This document shows, in pieces, positions 1-8,728 of a DNA stretch of 64,000 nt (its first letter is position 1; each line of letters starts with the position of its first letter). The notes under the pieces are model-generated. The model did no database searches and had not been told where the DNA came from. It saw only the letters and a list, made by a program, of their open reading frames with translations. This DNA comes from CAVVYJ01 sp963752495 (GTDB taxonomy: Bacteria > Pseudomonadota > Gammaproteobacteria > Burkholderiales > Methylophilaceae). The position numbers and the translations under genes are program-made. Location of the stretch: positions 62,001 through 126,000 of the forward strand of contig CAVVYJ010000002.1 in the NCBI GenBank assembly GCA_963752495.1. The letters run 5' to 3'.

Positions 1-24
1 ACTCGGGGCAAGAAGTGATGTAAT

Positions 25-907
25 TCATTTTTTAGTGCCAGTCAGCAAAATCCATGCATCTTTTTGTTTGGGTGCGTCCATTTTAAACCATTCGCCATAG
101 CGCAACATGAGCGCTTCACTCTGAGCTTCTAATATACCCGATAATGCTATTTTGCCGCCAGTTTTGCAATAGCTTGCAAGGGCAGGCGCAAGCACCATCA
201 AAGCGCTGGATAAAATATTAGCAACCACAACGTCAAAAACTTGATGCGTGAATGTATTTGCATCATAAAAATTAATATCGACATTATTTTGTTCTGAATT
301 ATAACGACTGGCAATAATAGCCTGATCGTCAATATCTACGCCCACCACATGGCTAGCACCCAGTTTTTTTGCGGCAATGGCCAAAATGCCAGAACCGCAA
401 CCATAATCTAATACAGTACCAAGCGGCAACTCTGTAAGCCATTCTAAACACAAATGAGTAGTCGGATGGCTGCCTGTGCCAAAAGCCAGACCAGGATCAA
501 GAATGATGTTTATGGCATCCTGATTAGGTGCCTGATGCCAAGTGGGGACAATGTAGAGTTTATCGGTGATTTTTATCGGGTCAAACTGCGACTGCGTCAC
601 CCTTACCCAGTCTTGGTCTGTGATGGGTTCTGTAGTGTAGTCAAAATGCGCAATTTTGGTTGCTATCGTAAGGTTACGCAGCAATTGATTGATATCAGTA
701 GTTTCGCCCAGCATAGCAGTAACGATATTCTGCTGCCAAATGCCTGGGGGAGGATCACCAGGCTCACCAAATATAGCTTGCTCTGCAAGCTGTGTCAGCA
801 TGAGCATCTTCAATACTTGCTGAAAGCGCACCTAATTCCATTAGGGCATCACTAATGGCTTCGGCATTATGCGCATTTGCCTGAATTTTAAGTAACAGCC
901 AAGCCAC
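25..907 (-). CDS. prmA: Ribosomal protein L11 methyltransferase, with one frameshift near the N-terminus
   Basis: PrmA trimethylates ribosomal protein L11 using S-adenosylmethionine in the cytoplasm. The main frame (25..831) carries the IFGEPGDPPPGIW segment, the SAM-binding LDYGCGSGILAIAA motif and the VVANILS motif. The usual N-terminus is missing from that frame but is found upstream in another frame, starting at a GTG at 907 and reading VAWLLLKIQANAHNAEAIS. Joining the two near 785-810 needs one extra base to be ignored and gives about 293 residues, the normal family length. The GTG overlaps the accC stop by one base (TAGTG), which fits translational coupling. The enzyme call is firm. Whether the frameshift is real or a sequencing error is unknown. 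Confidence 0.9.
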
Positions 908-2256
908 TACTTGTTTGAAATACCGAGTTTTTGCTCTAAATAATGAATGCTGGTGCCGCCTAAATGAAAGGCAGTATCTGCCATTAAATCTGCATGCAGT
1001 GGGATATTGGATTTAATACCGTCTATCATCATTTCAGATAAAGCAATTCTCATGCGTGCAATTGCCTGATCACGCGTCGCACCATAAGTAATGAGCTTTC
1101 CAATCATCGAATCGTAGTTCGACGGCACGACATAACCAGCATAGGCATGTGTATCAATGCGCACACCAGGACCACCTGGCATGTGGAAAGTAGTAATGCG
1201 ACCTGGGGAAGGAACAAAATTATATGGATCTTCGGCATTAATACGACATTCAATGGCGTGCCCACGTAGTTCAATATCTTTCTGGCGGAATTTTAATTTT
1301 TCGCCTGCTGCTACAAATATCTGTTGTTGCACAAGATCAAGCCCTGTAATCATTTCAGTTACGGTGTGTTCAACTTGCAAGCGGGTGTTCATTTCAATAA
1401 AAAAGAACTCACCTTTTTCATACAAAAATTCAAATGTACCTGCACCACGATATTTAATTTTGCGGCAAGCTTCAGCACAGCGCTCACCAATTTTGTCGCG
1501 TAATTTAGGCGCAAGTAAAGGGGATGGTGCTTCTTCTATAATCTTTTGATGTCGGCGCTGCATCGAACAGTCCCGATCCCCCAAATACACAGCATTGCCG
1601 TGTTGGTCAGCAAGGATTTGGATTTCGATATGACGAGGATTTTCTAAGAACTTTTCCATGTAAACCATGGGATTGCCAAACGCACCTTGAGCCTCTGCTT
1701 TGGTCATTGCCACTGCATTAATAAGTGCAGCCTCAGTATGTACCACGCGCATGCCACGCCCACCACCACCGCCAGCCGCTTTAATAATAACCGGGTAACC
1801 TACTTTTTTGGCTATTCGGATAATCTCAGCAGAATCGTCTGGCAGTGCGCCATCCGAGCCAGGCACGCAAGGCACACCAGCTTTTTTCATGGCGTCTTTA
1901 GCAGAGACTTTGTCGCCCATCAGGCGTATGGTTTCTGCGCGCGGTCCAATAAATACAAAGCCACTTTGTTCTACGCGTTCTGCAAAATCTGCATTTTCGG
2001 ATAAAAAACCATAGCCTGGGTGAATCGCCTGCGCATCAGTAACCTCAGCTGCACTAATTACTGCTGGGATACTTAAGTAGCTTAGATTCGAAGGCGCTGG
2101 GCCAATACAAACGGATTCGTCAGCCAGTTTGACGTATTTTGCATCTTTATCAGCTTCAGAATGTACAGCGACGGTTTTGATACCTAGTTCGCGACAAGCG
2201 CGCTGTACTCGCAGGGCAATCTCTCCCCTATTTGCGATGAGAATTTTTTCGAACAT
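907..2256 (-). CDS. accC: Acetyl-CoA carboxylase, biotin carboxylase subunit
   Basis: AccC carboxylates the biotin on AccB using ATP and bicarbonate, the first step of fatty acid synthesis. The protein starts MFEKILIANRGEIALR, has the ATP-grasp glycine loop AAGGGGGRGMR around residues 160-170 and the EMNTRLQVEHTVTE motif near residue 290. I chose the ATG at 2256 because it gives 449 residues, the length of the E. coli enzyme, and lies 4 bases after the accB stop. An in-frame start at 2268 would overlap accB. It forms an operon with aroQ, accB and prmA. Confidence 0.97.
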   Translation of the reverse strand: MFEKILIANRGEIALRVQRACRELGIKTVAVHSEADKDAKYVKLADESVCIGPAPSNLSYLSIPAVISAAEVTDAQAIHPGYGFLSENADFAERVEQSGFVFIGPRAETIRLMGDKVSAKDAMKKAGVPCVPGSDGALPDDSAEIIRIAKKVGYPVIIKAAGGGGGRGMRVVHTEAALINAVAMTKAEAQGAFGNPMVYMEKFLENPRHIEIQILADQHGNAVYLGDRDCSMQRRHQKIIEEAPSPLLAPKLRDKIGERCAEACRKIKYRGAGTFEFLYEKGEFFFIEMNTRLQVEHTVTEMITGLDLVQQQIFVAAGEKLKFRQKDIELRGHAIECRINAEDPYNFVPSPGRITTFHMPGGPGVRIDTHAYAGYVVPSNYDSMIGKLITYGATRDQAIARMRIALSEMMIDGIKSNIPLHADLMADTAFHLGGTSIHYLEQKLGISNK

Positions 2257-2260
2257 TGAA

Positions 2261-2707
2261 TTAACCAATCACAAATAAAGGTTCGCCGTATTCGACAGGC
2301 TGTCCATTTTCGACAAGGATTTTTTTAATCACGCCAGCGTGGTCACTTTCAATTTCATTCAATAATTTCATTGCTTCAATAATGCAAAGCGTATCACCTA
2401 TAGAGACGGTTGCGCCTACCTCTACAAATGGGCTTGCATCTGGCGAGGATGATCGATAGAAGGTGCCGACCATGGGTGATTTGACCACATGTCCTTGTAT
2501 TACAGGCGCAGCATCTGGTTCCGCAGTTACGGGAGCAGCTTGAGCTTGAAGGGGTTGAGGCGCTGCCATGTAGTGTGCTACCTGTGGTGCGCTGTGCATG
2601 AGCGCGCGACTAATACGCACTTTTTCTTCACCTTCGGTGAGTTCTAGCTCGGAAATACCAGATTCCTCTACTAGATCAATTAATTTTTTAAGTTTGCGTA
2701 AATCCAT
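2261..2707 (-). CDS. accB: Biotin carboxyl carrier protein of acetyl-CoA carboxylase
   Basis: AccB carries the biotin that shuttles carboxyl groups between AccC and the carboxyltransferase. The 148-residue protein has a helical N-terminus (MDLRKLKKLIDLVEESG), an Ala/Pro/Gln-rich linker at about 45-70 and a C-terminal biotinyl domain with EAMKLLNE, the biotinylated lysine being K114. The usual AMKxMNE motif has Leu instead of the second Met, a conservative change. The gene lies directly upstream of accC and 36 bases downstream of aroQ, so co-transcription is likely. Confidence 0.97.
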   Translation of the reverse strand: MDLRKLKKLIDLVEESGISELELTEGEEKVRISRALMHSAPQVAHYMAAPQPLQAQAAPVTAEPDAAPVIQGHVVKSPMVGTFYRSSSPDASPFVEVGATVSIGDTLCIIEAMKLLNEIESDHAGVIKKILVENGQPVEYGEPLFVIG

Positions 2708-2743
2708 AATAACCTCTGAAATGAGCTAAATTTTATAATTAGA

Positions 2744-3190
2744 TTAATTTTTAAGCTTGCTGATTGCATAGTGCAATGCGGCGTAGTAGCCTTCCGGCCC
2801 TAAGCCGCTAATGACACCAACGGCGATATCACTAAAGTAGGAGTGATGACGAAAGGCTTCGCGCGCATAAACATTTGACAGATGAACTTCTACAAATGGA
2901 ATTTTTACTGCAGATATTGCATCGCGAATTGCAATTGAAGTATGTGTAAAGGCTGCTGGGTTGATGATAATGAAATCAACTTTATTTATTGCTAATGACT
3001 GTATCTTAGTGACAATTTCTGCTTCGGCGTTACTTTGAAAAGTTTCTAAGTAAACATTCATGCTTTTGGCAATTTTGTTTAAATTTTGATCAATGTCTGC
3101 GAGCGTGAGCTGTCCATAGTGCTCGGGCTCGCGCTGTCCAAGCAAGTTGAGATTTGGGCCATGCACCACTAAAATAGAATTAGTCGCCAT
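2744..3190 (-). CDS. aroQ: 3-dehydroquinate dehydratase, type II
   Basis: AroQ dehydrates 3-dehydroquinate to 3-dehydroshikimate in the shikimate pathway. The 148-residue length is typical of the type II dodecameric enzyme. Visible family features are GPNLNLLGQREPEHYG (residues 11-26, with the active-site Tyr25 by family alignment), NPAAFTHTS (77-85) and VEVHLSN with the catalytic-position His103. It is the first gene of the aroQ-accB-accC-prmA group, an arrangement also seen in other proteobacteria. The 147 bases upstream (3191-3337) hold no gene and presumably the promoter. Confidence 0.96.
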   Translation of the reverse strand: MATNSILVVHGPNLNLLGQREPEHYGQLTLADIDQNLNKIAKSMNVYLETFQSNAEAEIVTKIQSLAINKVDFIIINPAAFTHTSIAIRDAISAVKIPFVEVHLSNVYAREAFRHHSYFSDIAVGVISGLGPEGYYAALHYAISKLKN

Positions 3191-3337
3191 CGCCTATCTT
3201 TTCGATACAATTTTGCACTCGTTCATAGGCGCAAGTTTGCCGAAGTTAAGCTATTTTGTCCAGCAAATTCGCTGAAATTAGACGAAGTTATCTATGTTGA
3301 TAACCTTAAGTGGTTGAATAAAAAAGCTTAATGCTTT

Positions 3338-3883
3338 TTAGAATAGTTTTATCAAAGTTTCTTCTAAGAGAGATTTGCTGATGCGGCCCAGATAGGTTTT
3401 TGCAACAGTTCCATCTGGCCTGATAATAATAGTATAAGGCAAAACACCCTTATTGTTGCCTAATGCCGCTGCCAGCTCCATACCATCATCTTCCGCAGCC
3501 AATAGCGGATAACTGATTTTGTTCTCTTTGGCAAACTCTTGAATTAAGCCAATTTCATCAATTGCAACTCCCAAAACGATGACATTTTTATTTTGATATT
3601 GCGTGTTCAGGGCAGAAAGTTCTGGCATTTCTTCACGACATGGCGGACACCAGGTTGCCCAAAAGTTAAGCACAATGATTTTGCCTTGCCATTGCTTAAT
3701 AGCTTGTGGTTTAGCATTTACGTCTTGAAAGGTGGCATTAAATAAGACTTGGGTAGATATATTATTACCATCATCTCCACTAACTCTATTCGAAATGAAA
3801 TAGGTTGTAGCCATGACAATACTTACAACAAGAAAGACGGTACCTATAGGCGAGAGCAGCCGAGTGATTAATTTATTAAACAT
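3338..3883 (-). CDS. TlpA-like membrane-anchored periplasmic thioredoxin
   Basis: This is a thiol-disulfide oxidoreductase of the TlpA/ResA type, 181 residues. A hydrophobic N-terminal segment (about residues 11-30) should anchor it in the inner membrane with the thioredoxin domain outside. The domain holds the redox motif WATWCPPCREEMPE with C79 and C82, and a cis-Pro region near GVLPYTIII. It starts 12 bases after the dsbD stop, so it is probably co-transcribed with dsbD and could receive electrons from it for periplasmic thiol reduction, for example in cytochrome c maturation. The exact client is not visible. No clear ribosome binding site precedes the ATG. Confidence 0.88.
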   Translation of the reverse strand: MFNKLITRLLSPIGTVFLVVSIVMATTYFISNRVSGDDGNNISTQVLFNATFQDVNAKPQAIKQWQGKIIVLNFWATWCPPCREEMPELSALNTQYQNKNVIVLGVAIDEIGLIQEFAKENKISYPLLAAEDDGMELAAALGNNKGVLPYTIIIRPDGTVAKTYLGRISKSLLEETLIKLF

Positions 3884-3895
3884 ATTATTTAATTT

Positions 3896-5791
3896 TTAAC
3901 AGACAACTAATGGATTGCATTCGTCAGCTTGAAGCGCATTGACTTGATTCACGATAGCTAAAAATTTTGTCGCATCTTCATAACCCACCACTTTAATAGG
4001 CTTGATTTCTTGTCCCGAACGATTGAAAAATATAATGCCAGGTGGTCCGAACAAGTTGAAACGTTTTAGTAACGCAAGGTCTTCGGCAGTGTTTTGGGTC
4101 ACATCAGCTTGAAGCAGTAGCGCGTCTTTCAACGATTTTTGTACGGCCGGATCACTAAAAGTAAAGTGTTCCATTTCCTTGCAGGAGGTGCACCAGTCTG
4201 CATAAAAATCGAGCATGACAATTTTGCCTTTTGCGGTGTCAATTTGCGCATCTAGCTCAGCGGTATTTTTAATTCGTTTAAAAGGCAAACCCATTTCAGC
4301 AGTTACAGTTGCGGCTGAACGTAAGCCGGAAAGCGGTTGCCATATGGTCTTACTGCCGGAAACTGCGCCAATAAGTAACGCAATTCCCAGTACTAGCAGA
4401 ATGATACCAATGCCCTTCCAAAAGCGCATCCACGGATGAGATCTGCCCGTGGCGCTGTTGATTGGCAAGTTGTCCAACGCATGTAGGTAAATAGCGGGGA
4501 TAATCAATAGGGCAGCCCATAATACAAGTTGGATGCTGACAGGAATAAGTGGTGACACAATATAAATTGCCACCGCAAGCATTAGTACACCGAAAAAATT
4601 ACGCACCGCTGTCATCCACGGCCCGGCTTTTGGCAACACATGGCCCGCAGATGCACCGATGAGCAACAAAGGCACACCCATACCGATAGAAAGTGAGAAT
4701 AAAGCAACACCACCCAGTACCACATCATGTGTTTGGCTGATATAAATGAGCGCACCTGCGAGTGGCGCAGCTACACATGGGCTGACAATAAGTGCGGAGA
4801 TGATGCCCATAATGAATACGCCTAAGAATTGTCCGCCTTTAAGCTTGTTAGCAGCGTTCGCCATACGATTTTCAAGGCTATGTGGCAATCTCAGTTCGTA
4901 AAAACCAAACATGGAGAACGAGAGTATAACAAATATCAGTGCCGTAGCGCCCAATATCCACGGGCTTTGCAGGGCATTACTTAAAAGTTGCCCTGATAAA
5001 CCTGCAGCGATACCAGCTAGAGTGTAGCTGAGCGCCATGCCGAGCGTGTACGCAAGAGATAGATTAAACGCATGCAGTCGACTAGTGGCATGATGGTGAA
5101 CTTTTTTATCGCCGACAATAATTCCCGAGAGGATTGGAATCATTGGCAGTACGCAAGGCGTAAGCGCTAGAAGCAAACCGAAACCAAAAAACCCGGCCGC
5201 AATTAGCCACAATTTACCGCCTTTTAATAACGTCGTCGCCTGGTCATCGTCTGAGGCCACGGCAGAACCCGCGTTGTTATTGGCTTTCAGGGCATTGCTA
5301 TCTTGATTGTTATTTAAGGCGACATCAAACGTTTTGGTTTGAGGTGCGTAACATAAGCCTTTTTCACTGCAGCCTTGGTAGCGCGCACTAATTTTTATTT
5401 GGCCAGCAGTATTGTTTTTAGTAAGATTGTTTAATGAAATTTTGGCACCAAAATCATGGTGGTACACTTCCATTTTTCCAAAATTAGGGTCATCTTTAAT
5501 GTCACCTTGTGGTAGCTCAACACTACCAATAGAAGCCGCAGAGTCTGGCGCAACTGTAAATTTAATGCGTTCTTTGTATAGATAATAGCCTGACACAATC
5601 GTAAATTGTGCGTTTAACGCGTCAGCAGATCCTGCTTCAATATTAAGTTTAAAAGCCTGATCTGGCGGCAAAAAATCATCTTCAGTATTTTCTGCAAATA
5701 CATTTTTAGTTACACTGCTAGCGTCCTCGGCAAAAGCCGGTTGCCAAAGCAGTAATAAAAAACTACTCAAAAACAATATACGTTTTAACAT
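3896..5791 (-). CDS. dsbD: Thiol:disulfide interchange protein DsbD
   Basis: DsbD passes electrons from cytoplasmic thioredoxin to periplasmic thiol proteins. The 631-residue protein has a signal peptide ending near AFA (residues 19-21), an N-terminal periplasmic domain with C141 and C147 (CSEKGLC), a polytopic membrane domain with LTPCVLPMIPILSG and VSPCVAAPLAGAL supplying the membrane cysteine pair, and a C-terminal thioredoxin domain with WCTSC (C534, C537). All three redox pairs are present, so it should be functional. It heads a two-gene unit with the TlpA-like protein. Confidence 0.96.
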   Translation of the reverse strand: MLKRILFLSSFLLLLWQPAFAEDASSVTKNVFAENTEDDFLPPDQAFKLNIEAGSADALNAQFTIVSGYYLYKERIKFTVAPDSAASIGSVELPQGDIKDDPNFGKMEVYHHDFGAKISLNNLTKNNTAGQIKISARYQGCSEKGLCYAPQTKTFDVALNNNQDSNALKANNNAGSAVASDDDQATTLLKGGKLWLIAAGFFGFGLLLALTPCVLPMIPILSGIIVGDKKVHHHATSRLHAFNLSLAYTLGMALSYTLAGIAAGLSGQLLSNALQSPWILGATALIFVILSFSMFGFYELRLPHSLENRMANAANKLKGGQFLGVFIMGIISALIVSPCVAAPLAGALIYISQTHDVVLGGVALFSLSIGMGVPLLLIGASAGHVLPKAGPWMTAVRNFFGVLMLAVAIYIVSPLIPVSIQLVLWAALLIIPAIYLHALDNLPINSATGRSHPWMRFWKGIGIILLVLGIALLIGAVSGSKTIWQPLSGLRSAATVTAEMGLPFKRIKNTAELDAQIDTAKGKIVMLDFYADWCTSCKEMEHFTFSDPAVQKSLKDALLLQADVTQNTAEDLALLKRFNLFGPPGIIFFNRSGQEIKPIKVVGYEDATKFLAIVNQVNALQADECNPLVVC

Positions 5792-5897
5792 TTGTACCCT
5801 GAGTTAAGATTATTGTTTGTTTCCATCATTGCAATTTATGCAGTAAACCACCATCTACATGGTGATTGAGACATTTTATTTTAGGAAGTTCGTTAAT

Positions 5898-6347
5898 ATG
5901 CGTTTTTTAATTGGCCTAATTTTACTCGCTTTTCCCATTGCTGAGCTCTTTTTGCTCATCAAATTAGGCCAGCATTATGGCTGGTGGCTGCTGTTGTACT
6001 TAGTCGTTGTAGGCTTCTTGGGCTTACAACTCATTCGTGATGAGCGACAACACATTTCTGCTAAAATGATGCAGAGCCTTGGGGCGGGCGCAAATCCGAT
6101 TAAAACAGTGTTGGGAAGCGCACGTAATATGATTGCTGGCGTGTTACTGCTTATTCCCGGGGTGATTACAGACGCAATTGCCGCGATATTGTTGTTAATT
6201 CCCATCAAACAAGCAAAAGTAAATGTAAGCAGTTCGACTGGATATCAGACAAAGTATGAATCTGCCCAAAATGGCAGAGCAGCTAATGATGACGTAATTG
6301 AAGGCGAATATACCAAAATAAACGAAGATTCACTCAAAGATAAATAA
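5898..6347 (+). CDS. fxsA: FxsA family membrane protein
   Basis: FxsA-type cytoplasmic membrane proteins are small. E. coli FxsA relieves exclusion of phage T7 by F plasmid when overproduced, but its normal role is unclear. The frame is open from 5859, but the ATG at 5898 is better: it gives the typical MRFLIGLILLAFPIAELFLL start, preceded by AGGAAG nine bases upstream. The resulting 149-residue protein has two N-terminal membrane segments, a third around GVLLLIPGVITDAIAAILLL, and a charged C-terminal tail. The reductase gene follows after a 9-base gap. Confidence 0.88.
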   Translation: MRFLIGLILLAFPIAELFLLIKLGQHYGWWLLLYLVVVGFLGLQLIRDERQHISAKMMQSLGAGANPIKTVLGSARNMIAGVLLLIPGVITDAIAAILLLIPIKQAKVNVSSSTGYQTKYESAQNGRAANDDVIEGEYTKINEDSLKDK

Positions 6348-6356
6348 GAGAAAATA

Positions 6357-7385
6357 ATGGCTAAAGTCACCATTCAGTCAAGCGGACATACGTTTGATGT
6401 TAAACCCAGTCAAACTGTTCTAGAAGCTGCTATTGATGCAGGTGTTAACATGCCATATGGCTGCCGTAATGGTGCTTGCGGTAGCTGTAAAGGCAAACTC
6501 ATCTCTGGCAAAGTCATACATGATGACTATCAGCGTAGCGCGATGACAGATGCTGAATTAGCTGCAGGCAATGCTTTATTTTGCTGTGCACGTCCGTTAG
6601 AAGATTTGTTGATTGAGTGCCGCGAAGTAGGTGGATTAAATGGCATTAAGCCGCGTATTTTGCCAGCGCGCGTTGCCAAAAAAGAGCAGCTTGGGCACGA
6701 TGTTGTTGGCTTGCATTTACAGCTTCCATCCAGTGAGCGTTTGCAGTTTCTCGCCGGGCAATATATCGAATTTATACTTAAAGATGGCAAGCGCCGTGCT
6801 TTTTCTATTGCCAACGCGCCACACGATTCTGAATTTTTGCAGCTACATATTCGTGTGATTCCGGGCGGGGCATTTAGTGAATATGTTACCAATGAAATGC
6901 AAGAAAAAGCCATTTTGCGCTTAGAAGCCCCTTTTGGTAATTTCTTTTTGCGTGAAGATTCCGATAAGCCGATTATCTTTGTCGCGGGCGGCACTGGCTT
7001 TGCGCCAGTAAAAGGTATTATTGAACACATGCTGCATAACAATATGCATCGCGAGATTATTCTGTATCGCGGCGCGCGCCAATTGCAAGATTTGTACATG
7101 CATGAATTGAGCCAAAAATGGGCCGAATTCGCGCCAAATATTAAATATATCCCCGTACTTTCTGAGCCAGCAGAAACTGACAACTGGCAAGGTAGGGTTG
7201 GCCTAGTGCACGAGGCCGTGCTGGCCGATTTCAAAGACTTAAGCGGCTATCAGGCGTATGTATGTGGCGCTCCTGGTATGTGTGAAGTGGCGCATCACAG
7301 CTTTGTCGAACAAGGCTTGCTAGCCGATGAGTTTTTTAGCGACGCGTTTACGTTTGCAGCTGCGCCAAAGCCCGCAAAAATATAG
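6357..7385 (+). CDS. 2Fe-2S ferredoxin-type NAD(P)H flavin reductase (CDP-6-deoxy-delta-3,4-glucoseen reductase-like)
   Basis: This 342-residue protein fuses an N-terminal plant-type ferredoxin domain to a ferredoxin-NADP reductase module. The cluster ligands are C36, C41, C44 (CRNGACGSC) and C76 or C77 (FCCARP). The flavin-binding RAFSIANAP motif and the nucleotide-binding FVAGGTGFAPVKG motif follow. Betaproteobacterial homologues are usually labelled CDP-6-deoxy-delta-3,4-glucoseen reductase, but no deoxysugar genes are nearby, so that substrate is doubtful. It could serve a monooxygenase or another electron acceptor. It is likely co-transcribed with fxsA and converges on the next gene. Confidence 0.85.
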   Translation: MAKVTIQSSGHTFDVKPSQTVLEAAIDAGVNMPYGCRNGACGSCKGKLISGKVIHDDYQRSAMTDAELAAGNALFCCARPLEDLLIECREVGGLNGIKPRILPARVAKKEQLGHDVVGLHLQLPSSERLQFLAGQYIEFILKDGKRRAFSIANAPHDSEFLQLHIRVIPGGAFSEYVTNEMQEKAILRLEAPFGNFFLREDSDKPIIFVAGGTGFAPVKGIIEHMLHNNMHREIILYRGARQLQDLYMHELSQKWAEFAPNIKYIPVLSEPAETDNWQGRVGLVHEAVLADFKDLSGYQAYVCGAPGMCEVAHHSFVEQGLLADEFFSDAFTFAAAPKPAKI

Positions 7386-7391
7386 AGCCCA

Positions 7392-7862
7392 TCATTTTGT
7401 TTTTGTGTGTTTAAATGCGGAATCCATCGCTTTTGTAACAAATTCGTTTAATAAGCCAGTAGATTTTGATTGCATAATTTTGCCTATTTCGCCTTGTTTT
7501 GCTTTTAGTTCGTCAGCGTATTTAGACGAAGGTCCTTCATCTAATAGAGATTGTAATTTCTCTGCGCTTAACACCTGAGCGTATGAAGCGGCTAAGTTTT
7601 TATTCCATTGGCTTTGATAGCTTGGCACAAGTTTGTCAATTTCACCTTTAACAATCGACTCTGCTTTTTTATCCCCAGCTTTATTTACAATCATTTTATA
7701 CGTTTGCGTTTGCATCGCAGCTTGATAGCTTATGCCGGTCAAGTTTCGCCCAAAACCGTATTTTTGGATTAACGATAATGCAATTTCATTAGAACTTGCG
7801 GCCGTTGCAATTGTTGAAATAAAGTTAAAGATAATGATGCTGTAAAAGATGAATTTTTTCAT
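7392..7862 (-). CDS. Small secreted protein, possibly DUF2059-like
   Basis: A 156-residue protein with a clear signal peptide (MKKFIFYSIIIFNFISTIATAAS). The mature part is predicted mostly helical and charged. The pattern of a YxxGFxRxL-like start followed by VPSYQSQWNK and an LxxLxxFxxS-like C-terminal helix recalls DUF2059 envelope proteins, but the resemblance is weak. The start is supported by AGGAAC seven bases before the ATG. It stands alone between the converging reductase gene and hemD. No function can be assigned. Confidence 0.7.
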   Translation of the reverse strand: MKKFIFYSIIIFNFISTIATAASSNEIALSLIQKYGFGRNLTGISYQAAMQTQTYKMIVNKAGDKKAESIVKGEIDKLVPSYQSQWNKNLAASYAQVLSAEKLQSLLDEGPSSKYADELKAKQGEIGKIMQSKSTGLLNEFVTKAMDSAFKHTKTK

Positions 7863-7914
7863 GGTGTTCCTGCTATGCGAGTATTTAGGGGCAATTTAAA
7901 CCCTAAATTATAAT

Positions 7915-8728
7915 TTAAGTTTTTAGTGTTAAGTGGCTGATTAAATTTTTTATCATTGCTTCATCTCCTAACGCGTCTGCAACTTTCACTTTTAAGCCTT
8001 TTTGAGTGGGTAATTCAGCAATTCTGGCGTGGTTCACGAATAAAGTCACATTGTGTAACCATTCTGAACTGCCAGCCAAATCGAGCAAGTGGCGCATGGC
8101 CTCAGAGCTTGTGATTACTATGCCATGCAGTTTTATTTTCAGCATAAAGTTGCGCGAGTAAATTACAATCGGTTTGCGGGTTGATGCGTTGATAACATTC
8201 GGCAAAAGCGACCTGCGCGCCGCGTGTTTTAAGAGTTTCTGCCAATATTTCACGTCCACCTTGCCCACGAAAAATCATCACTTTTTTGTTATTTACATCC
8301 ACCATCTCGGGTAGTGCAAGTAAAGATTCACTATCAAAACGTGCCTTATTTTTGTCGTCATCTTGAATATGGCTTAATGGGGTTAAGACCTTTGTAATGC
8401 CAAACTCTATAAGCGCTTGCGAGGTAACGGGGCCAATAGCAGCAAATTGCAAATTATCCGGAACGCTTTGTTTAATGAGCCCAAGTTTTAGTAGTCTGGG
8501 CATGCCATTTTGTACGGCGTTGCTACTGATAAAAATCGCCCAATCGTAATTGCTAATTTTGCTAATTACAGTTTCAAACTGGCTGTAATCACTAAGTGGT
8601 GCAATTTCAATCAGTGGGAATAAAATCGGCGCGCCGCCAGCTTCACGAATGAGTTTCGCAAGCTTGTTAGCTTGGTCGGTTGGGCGCGTGATGGCAATGC
8701 CAATGCCGCTTAATGGCTTTTCGGTCAT
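7915..8728 (-). CDS. hemD: Uroporphyrinogen-III synthase, with one frameshift
   Basis: HemD closes and inverts hydroxymethylbilane to uroporphyrinogen III for heme and other tetrapyrroles. The N-terminal frame (8102..8728) begins MTEKPLSGIGIAITRPTDQA and holds FISSNAVQNGM and AAIGPVTSQAL. The C-terminal part continues in another frame with KLHGIVITSSEAMRHLLDL. Dropping one base in the A-rich stretch near 8128-8140 (two runs of four) joins them into about 270 residues. The ATG overlaps the hemC stop by 4 bases (ATGA). The gene is normally essential for heme synthesis, so a sequencing indel is more likely than inactivation. Confidence 0.87.

Noticed and set aside
6530..7234. Long minus-strand open frame of 234 codons
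   Set aside because: It lies wholly inside the reductase gene on the other strand, has no recognisable motif, and its composition is that of an antisense shadow.
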